Shown here: positions 1-15,270 of the stretch, piece after piece
Layout of the letters: every line of letters starts with the position of its first letter
Numbering within the stretch: position 1 is the first letter of the stretch
Origin: Mixophyes australis
Lineage: Eukaryota > Chordata > Amphibia > Anura > Limnodynastidae
Assembly: GCA_036250195.1 (NCBI GenBank)
Contig: JAVHZZ010000015.1
Span: forward strand, 124,001-188,000
Direction of reading: 5' to 3'
Length of the DNA: 64,000 nt
Program-made: the position numbers and the translations under genes
Notes under the pieces: generated by a model
Told to the model about the DNA's origin: nothing
What the model saw: only the letters and a program-made list of their open reading frames with translations
Database searches by the model: none

Positions 1-3000
1 TTTGATTCATGATTCAATTCATGATTCATAATTCATGATTCATGATTCAATTCATGATTCATGATTCGATTCATGATTCATGATTCAATTCATGATTTTT
101 GATTTATGATTCAATTTATGATTAAATTCATGATTCATGATTCGATTCATGATTCATGATTCAATTCATGATTCATGATTCGATTCATGATTCATGATTC
201 AATTCATGATTTATGATTTATGATTCAATTTATGATTAAATTCATGATTCATGATTCGATTCATGATTCATGATTCATGATTCAATTCATAATTCATGAT
301 TCGATTCATGATTCATGATTCATGATTCAATTCATGATTCATGATTCATGATTCAATTCATGATTCATGATTCGATTCATGATTCATGATTCAATTCATG
401 ATTCATGATTTATGATTCAATTCATGATTCATGATTCAATTCATGATTCATGATTCATGATTTAATTCATGATTCATGATTCATGATTCAATTCATGATT
501 CATGATTCATGATTCATGATTCATGATTCATGATTCATGATTCAATTCATGATTCATGATTCGATTCATGATTCATAATTCAATTCATGATTCATGATTT
601 ATGATTCAATTCATGATTCAATTCATGATTCATGATTCAATTCATGATTTGAGATTCATGATTCGATTCATGATTCATGATTCAATTCATGATTCATGAT
701 TCATGATTTGATTCATGATTCAATTCATGATTCATGATTCAATACATGATTCAATACATGATTCATTTCATGATTCATGATTTGATTCATGATTCATGAT
801 TCGAATTATGATTCATGATTCGATTCATGATTCATGATTCATAATTCATGATTCGATTCATGATTCATGATTCATGATTCAATTCATGATTCATGATTAA
901 ATTCATGATTTATGATTCGATTCATGATTCATGATTCATGATTCATGATTCGATTCATGATTCATGATTCGATTCATGATTCGATAAATGATTCATGATT
1001 CAATTCATGTTTTATGATTTATGATTCAATTTATGATTCAATTCATGATTCATGATTCAATTCATGATTCATGATTCATTATTCGATTCATGATTAATGA
1101 TTCAATTCATGATTCATTATTTAATTCATGACTCATGATTCGATTCATGATTCATGATTCAATTCATGATTCATGATTCATGATTCAATTCATGATTCAT
1201 GATTCAATGCATGATTCATGATTCAATTCATGATTCATGATTCGATTCATGATTCATGATTCATGATCCAATTCATGATTCATGATTCGATTCATGATTC
1301 ATGATTCAATTCATGATTCATGATTTATGATTCAATTCATGATTCATGATTCATGATTCAATGCATGATTCATGATTCAATTCATGATTCATGATACGAT
1401 TCATGATTCATGATCCAATTCATGATTCATGATTCGATTCATGATTCATGATTCAATTCATGATTCATGATTCAATTCATGTTTCATGATTCATGATTTG
1501 ATTCATGATTCATGATTCAATTCATGATTCATGATTCATGATTTATTTTATGATTCATGATTCAATTCATGATTCATGATTCATGATTCAATTCATGATT
1601 CATGATTCGATTCATGATTCATGATTCAATTCATGATTCATGATTCAATTCATGATTCATGATTCGATTCATGATTAATGATTTATGACTCGTTTCATGA
1701 TTCATGATTCATTTCATAATTCGTGTTTTGATTCATAATTCATGATTCAATTCATGATTCATGATTCAATTCATGATTCATGATTCGATTTATTGTTCAT
1801 GATTCATGATTCATGATTCGATTCATGATTCTTGATTAATTTCATGATTCATGATTCATGATTCAATTCGTGATTCATGTTTCGATTCATGTATCATTAT
1901 TCGATTCATGATTTAATTCATGATTCATGATTCAATTCATGATTCATGATTCATTTAATTCATGATTCGATTCATGATTTAATTCATGATTCATGATTCG
2001 ATTTATGATTCGAGATTCATGATTCGATTCATGATTCATGATTTGATTCATGATTCAATTCATGATTCATAATTCATGATTCATGATTCAATTCATGATT
2101 CATGATTCGATTCATGATTCATGATTCAATTCATGATTTATGATTTATGATTCAATTTATGATTAAATTCATGATTCATGATTCGATTCATGATTCATGA
2201 TTCATGATTCAATTCATGATTCATGATTCGATTCATGATTCATGATTCATGATTCGATTCATGATTCATGATTCGATTCATGATTCATGATTCATAATTC
2301 ATGATTCGATTCATGATTCATGATTCATGATTCAATGCATGATTCATGATTCAATTCATGATTCATGATTCGATTCATGATTCATGATTCATGATTCATG
2401 ATTCATGATCCAATTCATGATTCATGATTCGATTCATGATTCATGATTCAATTCATGATTCATGATTTATGATTCAATTCATGATTCATGATTAAATTCA
2501 TGATTTATGATTCATGATTCAATTCATGATTCATGATTCATGATTCAATTCATGATTTATTTTATGATTCATGATTCAATTCATGATTCATGATTCAATT
2601 CATGATTCATGATTCGATTCATGATTCATGATTCAATTCATGATTCATGATTCGATTCATGATTAATGATTTATGATTCGTTTCATGATTCATGATTCAT
2701 TTCATAATTCGTGTTTTGATTCATAATTCATGATTCAATTCATGATTCATGATTCAATTCATGATTCATGATTCAATTCATTATTCATGATTCATGATTC
2801 AATTCATGATTCTTGATTCAATTCATGATTCATGATTCATGATTCAATTCGTGATTCATGATTTGATTCATGATTCATGATTCAACTCATGATTCATGAT
2901 TCATGATTAAATTCATGATTCATGATTCATGATTCAATTCATGATTCATGATTCGATTCATGATTCATGATTCAATTCATGATTCATGATTCGATTTATT

Positions 3001-3190
3001 GTTCATGATTCATGATTCATGATTCGATTCATGATTCTTGATTAATTTCATGATTCATGATTCATGATTCAATTCGTGATTCATGTTTCGATTCATGTAT
3101 CATTATTCAATTCATGATTCAAGATTCGATTCATGATTTAATTCATGATTCATGATTCAATTCATGATTCATGATTCATTTAATTCATGA
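1..3190 (+). repeat. A-block higher-order unit 1
   Basis: First A unit, about 3.19 kb in the window; its true left end may lie outside. It holds the landmarks CAATAC 740, GATAAATG 983, TGACTCA 1129 and ATTTATTTT 1541. An internal restart of the TTTGATTC landmark at 2042 shows that units are themselves partly duplicated. One ATTTGAG variant near 649 replaces the ATTCGAG of sister units. The same change is present in copy 2 near 30123, so it predates the superrepeat duplication. Confidence 0.75.
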
Positions 3191-6100
3191 TTTGATTCAT
3201 GATTCAATTCATGATTCATAATTCATGATTCATGATTCAATTCATGATTCATGATTCGATTCATGATTCATGATTCAATTCATGATTTATGATTCAATTT
3301 ATGATTAAATTCATGATTCATGATTCGATTCATGATTCATGATTCATGATTCAATTCATGATTCATGATTCGATTCATGATTCATGATTCAATTCATGAT
3401 TTATGATTTATGATTCAATTTATGATTAAATTCATGATTCATGATTCGATTCATGATTCATGATTCAATTCATGATTTATGATTCGATTCATGATTCATG
3501 ATTCAATTCATGATTCATGATTCATGATTCAATTCATGATTCATGATTCGATTCATGATTCATGATTCAATTCATGATTCATGATTTATGATTCAATTCA
3601 TGATTCATGATTCAATTCATGATTCATGATTCATGATTTAATTCATGATTCATGATTCATGATTCAATTCATGATTCATGATTCATGATTCATGATTCAT
3701 GATTCAATTCATGATTCATGATTCGATTCATGATTCATAATTCAATTCATGATTCATGATTTATGATTCAATTCATGATTCAATTCATGATTCATGATTC
3801 AATTCATGATTCGAGATTCATGATTCGATTCATGATTCATGATTCAATTCATGATTCATGATTCATGATTTGATTCATGATTCAATTCATGATTCATGAT
3901 TCAATACATGATTCAATACATGATTCATTTCATGATTCATGATTTGATTCATGATTCATGATTCGAATTATGATTCATGATTCGATTCATGATTCATGAT
4001 TCATAATTCATGATTCGATTCATGATTCATGATTCATGATTCAATTCATGATTCATGATTAAATTCATGATTCATGATTCGATTCATGATTCATGATTCA
4101 TGATTCGATTCATGATTCATGATTCGATTCATGATTCGATAAATGATTCATGATTCAATTCATGTTTTATGATTTATGATTCAATTTATGATTCAATTCA
4201 TGATTCATGATTCAATTCATGATTCATGATTCATTATTCGATTCATGATTAATGATTCAATTCATGATTCATTATTTAATTCATGACTCATGATTCGATT
4301 CATGATTCATGATTCATGATTCATGATACGATTCATGATTCATGATCCAATTCATGATTCATGATTCAATTCATGATTCATGATTCAATTCATGATTCAT
4401 GATTCAATTCATGTTTCATGATTCATGATTTGATTCATGATTCATGATTCAATTCATGATTCATGATTCATGATTTATTTTATGATTCATGATTCAATTC
4501 ATGATTGATGATTCATGATTCAATTCATGATTCATGATTCGATTCATGATTCATGATTCAATTCATGATTCATGATTCAATTCATGATTCATGATTCGAT
4601 TCATGATTAATGATTTATGATTCGTTTCATGATTCATGATTCATTTCATAATTCGTGTTTTGATTCATAATTCATGATTCAATTCATGATTCATGATTCA
4701 ATTCATGATTCATGATTCGATTTATTGTTCATGATTCATGATTCATGATTCGATTCATGATTCTTGATTAATTTCATGATTCATGATTCATGATTCAATT
4801 CGTGATTCATGTTTCGATTCATGTATCATTATTCGATTCATGATTCAAGATTCGATTCATGATTTAATTCATGATTCATGATTCAATTCATGATTCATGA
4901 TTCATTTAATTCATGATTCGATTCATGATTTAATTCATGATTCATGATTCGATTTATGATTCGAGATTCATGATTCGATTCATGATTCATGATTTGATTC
5001 ATGATTCAATTCATGATTCATAATTCATGATTCATGATTCAATTCATGATTCATGATTCGATTCATGATTCATGATTCAATTCATGATTTATGATTTATG
5101 ATTCAATTTATGATTAAATTCATGATTCATGATTCGATTCATGATTCATATTTCATGATTCAATTCATGATTCATGATTCGATTCATGATTCATGATTCA
5201 TGATTCGATTCATGATTCATGATTCGATTCATGATTCATGATTCATAATTCATGATTCGATTCATGATTCATGATTCATGATTCAATGCATGATTCATGA
5301 TTCAATTCATGATTCATGATTCGATTCATGATTCATGATTCATGATTCATGATCCAATTCATGATTCATGATTCGATTCATGATTCATGATTCAATTCAT
5401 GATTCATGATTTATGATTCAATTCATGATTCATGATTAAATTCATGATTCATGATTCATGATTCAATTCATGATTCATGATTCATGATTCAATTCATGAT
5501 TTATTTTATGATTCATGATTCAATTCATGATTCATGATTCAATTCATGATTCATGATTCGATTCATGATTCATGATTCAATTCATGATTCATGATTCGAT
5601 TCATGATTAATGATTTATGATTCGTTTCATGATTCATGATTCATTTTATAATTTGTGTTTTGATTCATAATTCATGATTCAATTCATGATTCATGATTCA
5701 ATTCATGATTCATGATTCAATTCATTATTCATGATTCATGATTCGATTCATGATTCTTGATTCAATTCATGATTCATGATTCATGATTCAATTCGTGATT
5801 CATGATTTGATTCATGATTCATGATTCAACTCATGATTCATGATTCATGATTAAATTCATGATTCATGATTCATGATTTAATTCATGATTCATGATTCAT
5901 GATTCAATTCATGATTTATTTTATGATTCATGATTAAATTCATGATTCATGATTCATGATTCAATTCATGATTCATGATTCGATTCATGATTCATGATTC
6001 AATTCATGATTCATGATTCGATTCATGATTAATGATTTATGATTCGTTTCATGATTCATGATTCATTTCATGATTCGTGTTTCCATTCGTAATTCATGAT

Positions 6101-6897
6101 TCAATTCATGATTCATGATTCAATTCATGATTCATGATTCGATTTATTGTTCATGATTCATGATTCATGATTCGATTCATGATTCTTGATTAATTTCATG
6201 ATTCATGATTCATGATTCAATTCGTGATTCAAGATTCGATTCATGATTTAATTCATGATTCATGATTCAATTCATGATTCATGATTCATTTAATTCATGA
6301 TTCGATTCATGATTTAATTCATGATTCATGATTCGATTTATGATTCGAGATTTATGATTCGATTCATAATTAATGATTTATGATTCGTTTCATGATTCAT
6401 GATTCATTTCATAATTCGTGTTTTGATTCATAATTCATGATTCAATTCATGATTCATGATTCAATTCATGATTCATGATTCAATTCATTATTCATTATTC
6501 ATGATTCGATTCATGATTCTTGATTCAATTCATGATTCATGATTCATGATTCAATTCGTGATTCATGATTTGATTCATGATTCATGATTCAACTCATGAT
6601 TCATGATTCATGATTAAATTCATGATTCATGATTCATGATTCAATTCATGATTCATGATTCGATTCATGATTCATGATTCAATTCATGATTCATGATTCG
6701 ATTTATTGTTCATGATTCATGATTCATGATTCGATTCATGATTCTTGATTAATTTCATGATTCATGATTCATGATTCAATTCGTGATTCATGTTTCGATT
6801 CATGTATCATTATTCAATTCATGATTCAAGATTCGATTCATGATTTAATTCATGATTCATGATTCAATTCATGATTCATGATTCATTTAATTCATGA
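3191..6897 (+). repeat. A-block higher-order unit 2
   Basis: Second A unit, about 3.71 kb. Landmarks: CAATAC 3902, GATAAATG 4138, TGACTCA 4284, ATTTATTTT 4473, internal TTTGATTC 4993. Compared with unit 3 (near 8020-8160) and with the matching part of copy 2 (33790-33950), about 128 bp are missing around 4310-4330. The sequence jumps from a TCATGATTC run straight to ATACGATTC. TTTTATAATTTGTG near 5644 is a distinctive variant shared with about 35322 in copy 2. Confidence 0.75.
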
Positions 6898-9800
6898 TTT
6901 GATTCATGATTCAATTCATGATTCATAATTCATGATTCATGATTCAATTCATGATTCATGATTCGATTCATGATTCATGATTCAATTCATGATTTATGAT
7001 TTATGATTCAATTTATGATTAAATTCATGATTCATGATTCGATTCATGATTCATGATTCATGATTCAATTCATGATTCATGATTCGATTCATGATTCATG
7101 ATTCAATTCATGATTTATGATTTATGATTCAATTTATGATTAAATTCATGATTCATGATTCGATTCATGATTCATGATTCAATTCATGATTTATGATTCG
7201 ATTCATGATTCATGATTCAATTCATGATTCATGATTCATGATTCAATTCATGATTCATGATTCGATTCATGATTCATGATTCAATTCATGATTCATGATT
7301 TATGATTCAATTCATGATTCATGATTCAATTCATGATTCATGATTCATGATTTAATTCATGATTCATGATTCATGATTCAATTCATGATTCATGATTCAT
7401 GATTCATGATTCATGATTCAATTCATGATTCATGATTCGATTCATGATTCATAATTCAATTCATGATTCATGATTTATGATTCAATTCATGATTCAATTC
7501 ATGATTCATGATTCAATTCATGATTCGAGATTCATGATTCGATTCATGATTCATGATTCAATTCATGATTCATGATTCATGATTTGATTCATGATTCAAT
7601 TCATGATTCATGATTCAATACATGATTCAATACATGATTCATTTCATGATTCATGATTTGATTCATGATTCATGATTCGAATTATGATTCATGATTCGAT
7701 TCATGATTCATGATTCATAATTCATGATTCGATTCATGATTCATGATTCATGATTCAATTCATGATTCATGATTAAATTCATGATTCATGATTCGATTCA
7801 TGATTCATGATTCATGATTCGATTCATGATTCATGATTCGATTCATGATTCGATAAATGATTCATGATTCAATTCATGTTTTATGATTTATGATTCAATT
7901 TATGATTCAATTCATGATTCATGATTCAATTCATGATTCATGATTCATTATTCGATTCATGATTAATGATTCAATTCATGATTCATTATTTAATTCATGA
8001 CTCATGATTCGATTCATGATTCATGATTCATGATTCATGATCCAATTCATGATTCATGATTCGATTCATGATTCATGATTCAATTCATGATTCATGATTT
8101 ATGATTCAATTCATGATTCATGATTCATGATTCAATGCATGATTCATGATTCAATTCATGATTCATGATACGATTCATGATTCATGATCCAATTCATGAT
8201 TCATGATTCGATTCATGATTCATGATTCAATTCATGATTCATGATTCAATTCATGTTTCATGATTCATGATTTGATTCATGATTCATGATTCAATTCATG
8301 ATTCATGATTCATGATTTATTTTATGATTCATGATTCAATTCATGATTGATGATTCATGATTCAATTCATGATTCATGATTCGATTCATGATTCATGATT
8401 CAATTCATGATTCATGATTCAATTCATGATTCATGATTCGATTCATGATTAATGATTTATGATTCGTTTCATGATTCATGATTCATTTCATAATTCGTGT
8501 TTTGATTCATAATTCATGATTCAATTCATGATTCATGATTCAATTCATGATTCATGATTCGATTTATTGTTCATGATTCATGATTCATGATTCGATTCAT
8601 GATTCTTGATTAATTTCATGATTCATGATTCATGATTCAATTCGTGATTCATGTTTCGATTCATGTATCATTATTCGATTCATGATTCAAGATTCGATTC
8701 ATGATTTAATTCATGATTCATGATTCAATTCATGATTCATGATTCATTTAATTCATGATTCGATTCATGATTTAATTCATGATTCATGATTCGATTTATG
8801 ATTCGAGATTCATGATTCGATTCATGATTCATGATTTGATTCATGATTCAATTCATGATTCATAATTCATGATTCATGATTCAATTCATGATTCATGATT
8901 CGATTCATGATTCATGATTCAATTCATGATTTATGATTTATGATTCAATTTATGATTAAATTCATGATTCATGATTCGATTCATGATTCATATTTCATGA
9001 TTCAATTCATGATTCATGATTCGATTCATGATTCATGATTCATGATTCGATTCATGATTCATGATTCGATTCATGATTCATGATTCATAATTCATGATTC
9101 GATTCATGATTCATGATTCAATGCATGATTCATGATTCAATTCATGATTCATGATTCGATTCATGATTCATGATTCATGATTCATGATTCATGATCCAAT
9201 TCATGATTCATGATTCGATTCATGATTCATGATTCAATTCATGATTCATGATTTATGATTCAATTCATGATTCATGATTAAATTCATGATTCATGATTCA
9301 TGATTCAATTCATGATTCATGATTCATGATTCAATTCATGATTTATTTTATGATTCATGATTCAATTCATGATTCATGATTCAATTCATGATTCATGATT
9401 CGATTCATGATTCATGATTCAATTCATGATTCATGATTCGATTCATGATTAATGATTTATGATTCGTTTCATGATTCATGATTCATTTCATAATTTGTGT
9501 TTTGATTCATAATTCATGATTCAATTCATGATTCATGATTCAATTCATGATTCATGATTCAATTCATTATTCATGATTCATGATTCGATTCATGATTCTT
9601 GATTCAATTCATGATTCATGATTCATGATTCAATTCGTGATTCATGATTTGATTCATGATTCATGATTCAACTCATGATTCATGATTCATGATTAAATTC
9701 ATGATTCATGATTCATGATTTAATTCATGATTCATGATTCATGATTCAATTCATGATTTATTTTATGATTCATGATTAAATTCATGATTCATGATTCATG

Positions 9801-10173
9801 ATTCAATTCATGATTCATGATTCGATTCATGATTCATGATTCAATTCATGATTCATGATTCGATTCATGATTAATGATTTATGATTCGTTTCATGATTCA
9901 TGATTCATTTCATGATTCGTGTTTCCATTCGTAATTCATGATTCAATTCATGATTCATGATTCAATTCATGATTCATGATTCGATTTATTGTTCATGATT
10001 CATGATTCATGATTCGATTCATGATTCTTGATTAATTTCATGATTCATGATTCATGATTCAATTCGTGATTCAAGATTCGATTCATGATTTAATTCATGA
10101 TTCATGATTCAATTCATGATTCATGATTCATTTAATTCATGATTCGATTCATGATTTAATTCATGATTCATGA
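6898..10173 (+). repeat. A-block higher-order unit 3
   Basis: Third A unit, about 3.28 kb, very close to unit 2 over most of its length. ATTTATTTT at 8317 lies 3,844 bp after its counterpart at 4473, and CAATAC at 7616 lies 3,714 bp after 3902. The segment found in unit 2 at about 6340-6895 (after TTCGAGATT) is absent near 10170, which explains the shorter length. A G-to-A difference separates the copies at 8921 (A) and 38601 (G), inside an otherwise matching stretch. Confidence 0.75.
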
Positions 10174-11725
10174 TTTGATTCATGATTCAATTCATGATTC
10201 ATGATTCAATTCATGATTCATAATTCATGATTCATGATTCAATTCATGATTCATGATTCGATTCATGATTCATGATTCAATTCATGATTTATGATTTATG
10301 ATTCAATTTATGATTAAATTCATGATTCATGATTCGATTCATGATTCATGATTCATGATTCAATTCATGATTCATGATTCGATTCATGATTCATGATTCA
10401 ATTCATGATTTATGATTTATGATTCAATTTATGATTAATTTCATGATTCATGATTCGATTCATGATTCATGATTCATGATTCAATTCATGATTTATGATT
10501 CGATTCATGATTCATGATTCATGATTCAATTCATGATTCATGATTCATGATTCAATTCATGATTCATGATTCGATTCATGATTCATGATTCAATTCATGA
10601 TTCATGATTTATGATTCAATTCATGATTCATGATTCAATTCATGATTCATGATTCATGATTTAATTCATGATTCATGATTCATGATTCAATTCATGATTC
10701 ATGATTCATGATTCATGATTCATGATTCAATTCATGATTCATGATTTGATTCATGATTCATAATTCAATTCATGATTCATGATTTATGATTCAATTCATG
10801 ATTCAATTCATGATTCATGATTCAATTCATGATTCGAGATTCATGATTCGATTCATGATTCATGATTCAATTCATGATTCATGATTCATGATTTGATTCA
10901 TGATTCAATTCATGATTCATGATTCAATACATGATTCAATACATGATTCATTTCATGATTCATGATTTGATTCATGATTCATGATTCGAATTATGATTCA
11001 TGATTCGATTCATGATTCATGATTCATAATTCATGATTCGATTCATGATTCATGATTCATGATTCAATTCATGATTCATGATTAAATTCATGATTCATGA
11101 TTCGATTCATGATTCATGATTCATGATTCGATTCATGATTCATGATTCGATTCATGATTCGATAAATGATTCATGATTCAATTCATGTTTTATGATTTAT
11201 GATTCAATTTATGATTCAATTCATGATTCATGATTCAATTCATGATTCATGATTCATTATTCGATTCATGATTCATGATTCAATTCATGATTCATTATTT
11301 AATTCATGACTCATGATTCGATTCATGATTCATGATTCAATTCATGATTCATGATTCATGATTCAATTCATGATTCATGATTCAATGCATGATTCATGAT
11401 TCAATTCATGATTCATGATTCGATTCATGATTCATGATTCATGATTCATGATCCAATTCATGATTCATGATTCGATTCATGATTCATGATTCAATTCATG
11501 ATTCATGATTTATGATTCAATTCATGATTCATGATTCATGATTCAATGCATGATTCATGATTCAATTCATGATTCATGATACGATTCATGATTCATGATC
11601 CAATTCATGATTCATGATTCGATTCATGATTCATGATTCAATTCATGATTCATGATTCAATTCATGTTTCATGATTCATGATTTGATTCATGATTCATGA
11701 TTCAATTCATGATTCATGATTCATG
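10174..11725 (+). repeat. A-block higher-order unit 4, partial
   Basis: Truncated A unit carrying CAATAC 10925, GATAAATG 11161 and TGACTCA 11307. It then passes through two ATGCAT-containing segments 161 bp apart (CAATGC at 11383 and 11544) and meets the B block. The copy-2 counterpart starts at 39906 and lacks one of the two ATGCAT segments. Confidence 0.7.
11383..11543 (+). repeat. 161-bp segment present in copy 1, absent in copy 2
   Basis: CAATGCATG occurs at 11383 and 11544 in copy 1, each followed by the same 7-mer and 5-mer words. Copy 2 has a single CAATGC at 41122, which continues with the sequence that follows the second copy-1 site (ATACGATTC). The landmark offset falls from 29,739 to 29,578, exactly 161 bp. 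The pattern fits a deletion between the two direct repeats in copy 2. Confidence 0.85.
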
Positions 11726-14700
11726 ATTTATTTTATGATTCATGATTCAATTCATGATTCATGATTCATGATTCAATTCATGATTCATGATTCGATTCAT
11801 GATTCATGATTCAATTCATGATTCATGATTCAATTCATGATTCATGATTCGATTCATGATTAATGATTTATGATTCGTTTCATGATTCATGATTCATTTC
11901 ATAATTCGTGTTTTGATTCATAATTCATGATTCAATTCATGATTCATGATTCAATTCATGATTCATGATTCAATTCATTATTCAATTCATGATTCAATTC
12001 ATGATTCATGATTTATGATTCAATTCATGATTCAATTCATGATTCATGATTCATGATTCGAGATTCATGATTCGATTCATGATTCATGATTCAATTCATG
12101 ATTCATGATTCATGATTCGATTCATGATTCAATTCATGATTCATGATTCAATACATGATTCAATACATGATTCATGATTCGATTCATGATTCAATTCATG
12201 ATTCATGATTCATGATTCGATTCATGATTCATGATTCGATTCATGATTCATGATTCATAATTCATGATTCGATTCATGATTCATGATTCATGATTCAATT
12301 CATGATTCATGATTCAATTCATGATTCATGGTTCGATTCATGATTCATGATTCATGATTCATGATTCATGATTCGATTCATGATTCATGATTCATGATTC
12401 GATTCATGATTCGATCCATGATTCATGATTCAATTCATGATTTATGATTTATGATTCAATTTATGATTCAATTCATGATTCATGATTCAATTCATGATTC
12501 ATGATTCATTATTCGATTCATGATTAATGATTCAATTCATGATTCATGATTCATTATTTAATTCATGACTCATGATTCGATTCTTGATTCATGATTCAAT
12601 TCATGATTCATGATTCATGATTCAATTCATGATTCGTGTTTTGATTCATAATTCATGATTCAATTCATGATTCATGATTCAATTCATGATTCATGATTCA
12701 ATTCATTATTCAATTCATGATTCAATTCATGATTCATGATTTATGATTCAATTCATGATTCAATTCATGGTTCATGATTAAATTCATGATTCGAGATTCA
12801 TGATTCGATTCATGATTCATGATTCAATTCATGATTCATGATTCATGATTCGATTCATGATTCAATTCATGATTCATGATTCAATACATGATTCAATACA
12901 TGATTCATTTCATGATTCATGATTCGATTCATGATTCATGATTCATGATTCGATTCATGATTCATGATTCGATTCATGATTCATGATTCATAATTCATGA
13001 TTCGATTCATGATTCATGATTCATGATTCAATGCATGATTCATGATTCAATTCATGATTCATGATTCGATTCATGATTCATGATTCATGATTCATGATTC
13101 ATGATCCAATTCATGATTCATGATTCATGATTCGATTCATGATTCATGATTCAATTCATGATTCATGATTTATGATTCAATTCATGATTCATGATTCATG
13201 ATTCAATGCATGATTCATGATTCAATTCTTGATTCATGATTCGATTCATGATTCATGATTCATGATTCATGATTCATGATTCATGATCCAATTTATGATT
13301 CATGATTCGATTCATGAGTCATGATTCAATTCATGATTCATGATTCATGATTCAATTCATGATTCATGATTCATGATTTGATTCATGATTCATGATTCAA
13401 TTCATGATTCATGATTCATGATTAAATTCATGATTCATGATTCAATTCATGATTCATGATTCATGATTCAATTCATAATTTATTTTATGATTCATGATTC
13501 AATTCATGATTCATGATTCATGATTCAATTCATGATTCATGATTCGATTCATGATTCATGATTCAATTCATGATTTATGGTTCAATTCATGATTCATGAT
13601 TCGATTCATGATTAATGATTTATGATTAGTTTCATGATTCATGATTCATTTCATAATTCGTGTTTCGATTCATAATTCATGATTCAATTGATGATTCATG
13701 ATTCAATTCATGATTCATGATTCGATTCATTATTCATGATTTATGATTCATGATTCGATTCATGATTCTTGATTCATTTCATGATTCATAATTCATTTCA
13801 TAATTCGTGTTTTGATTCATAATTCATGATTCAATTCATGATTCATGATTCAATTCATGATTCATGATTCAATTCATTATTCAATTCATGATTCAATTCA
13901 TGATTCATGATTTATGATTCAATTCATGATTCAATTCATGATTCATGATTCAATTCATGATTCGAGATTCATGATTCGATTCATGATTCATGATTCAATT
14001 CATGATTCATGATTCATGATTCGATTCATGATTCAATTCATGATTCATGATTCAATACATGATTCAATACATGATTCATTTCATGATTCATGATTCGATT
14101 CATGATTCATGATTCATGATTCGATTCATAATTCATGATTCGATTCATGATTCATGATTCATAATTCATGATTCGATTCATGATTCATGATTCATGATTC
14201 AATTCATGATTCATGATTCAATTCATGATTCATGATTCAATTCATGATTCATGATTCATTTTTCATGATTCGATTCATGATTCATGATTCGATTCATGAT
14301 TTGATTCATGATTCATGATTCAATTCATGATTTATGATTTATGATTCAATTTATGATTCAATTCATGATTCATGATTCAATTCATGATTCATGATTCATT
14401 ATTCGATTCATGATTAATGATTCAATTCATGATTCATGATTTATTATTTAATTCATGACTCATGATTCGATTCATGATTCATGATTCAATTCATGATTCA
14501 TGATTCATGATTCAATTCATGATTCATGATTCATGATTCAATGCATAATTCATGATTCAATTCATGATTCATGATTCGATTCATGATTCATGATTCATGA
14601 TTCATGATCCAATTCATGATTCATGATTCGATTCATGATTCATGATTCAATTCATGATTCATGATTTATGATTCAATTCATGATTCATGATTCATGATTC

Positions 14701-15270
14701 AATGCATGATTCATGATTCAATTCATGATTCATGATTCGATTCATGATTCATGATTCATGATTCATGATTCATGATCCAATTCATGATTCATGATTCGAT
14801 TCATGATTCATGATTCAATTCATGATTCATGATTCATGATTCAATTAATGATTCATGATTCATGATTTGATTCATGATTCATGATTCAATTCATGATTCA
14901 TGATTCATGATTAAATTCATGATTCATGATTCATGATTCAATTCATGATTCATGATTCATGATTCAATTCATAATTTATTTTATGATTCACGATTCAATT
15001 CATGATTCATGATTCATGATTCAATTCATGATTCATGATTCAATTCATGATTCATGATTCGATTCATGATTAATGATTTATGATTCGTTTCATGATTCAT
15101 GATTCATTTCATAATTCGTGTTTTGATTCATAATTCATGATTCAATTCATGATTCATGATTCAATTCATGATTCATGATTCAATTCATTAGTCATGATTC
15201 ATGATTCATTATTCGATTCATGATTCTTGATTCATTTCATGATTCATGATTCAATTAATGATTCATATTT

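Larger units (their letters stand above)
1..11725 (+). repeat. A block of superrepeat copy 1
   Basis: This block is a series of higher-order units of about 3.2-3.7 kb that start at TTTGATTC landmarks 1, 3191, 6898 and 10174. Each carries a CAATAC pair (first at 740, 3902, 7616, 10925), a GATAAATG variant (983, 4138, 7852, 11161) and a TGACTCA site (1129, 4284, 7998, 11307), in the same order. Other A-type markers are GTATCATT, TTATTGTTC and TTTCCATT. The last unit is cut short where B-type order begins. The right border is set by convention at the ATTTATTTT landmark at 11726, from which the first B unit is counted. Confidence 0.82.
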
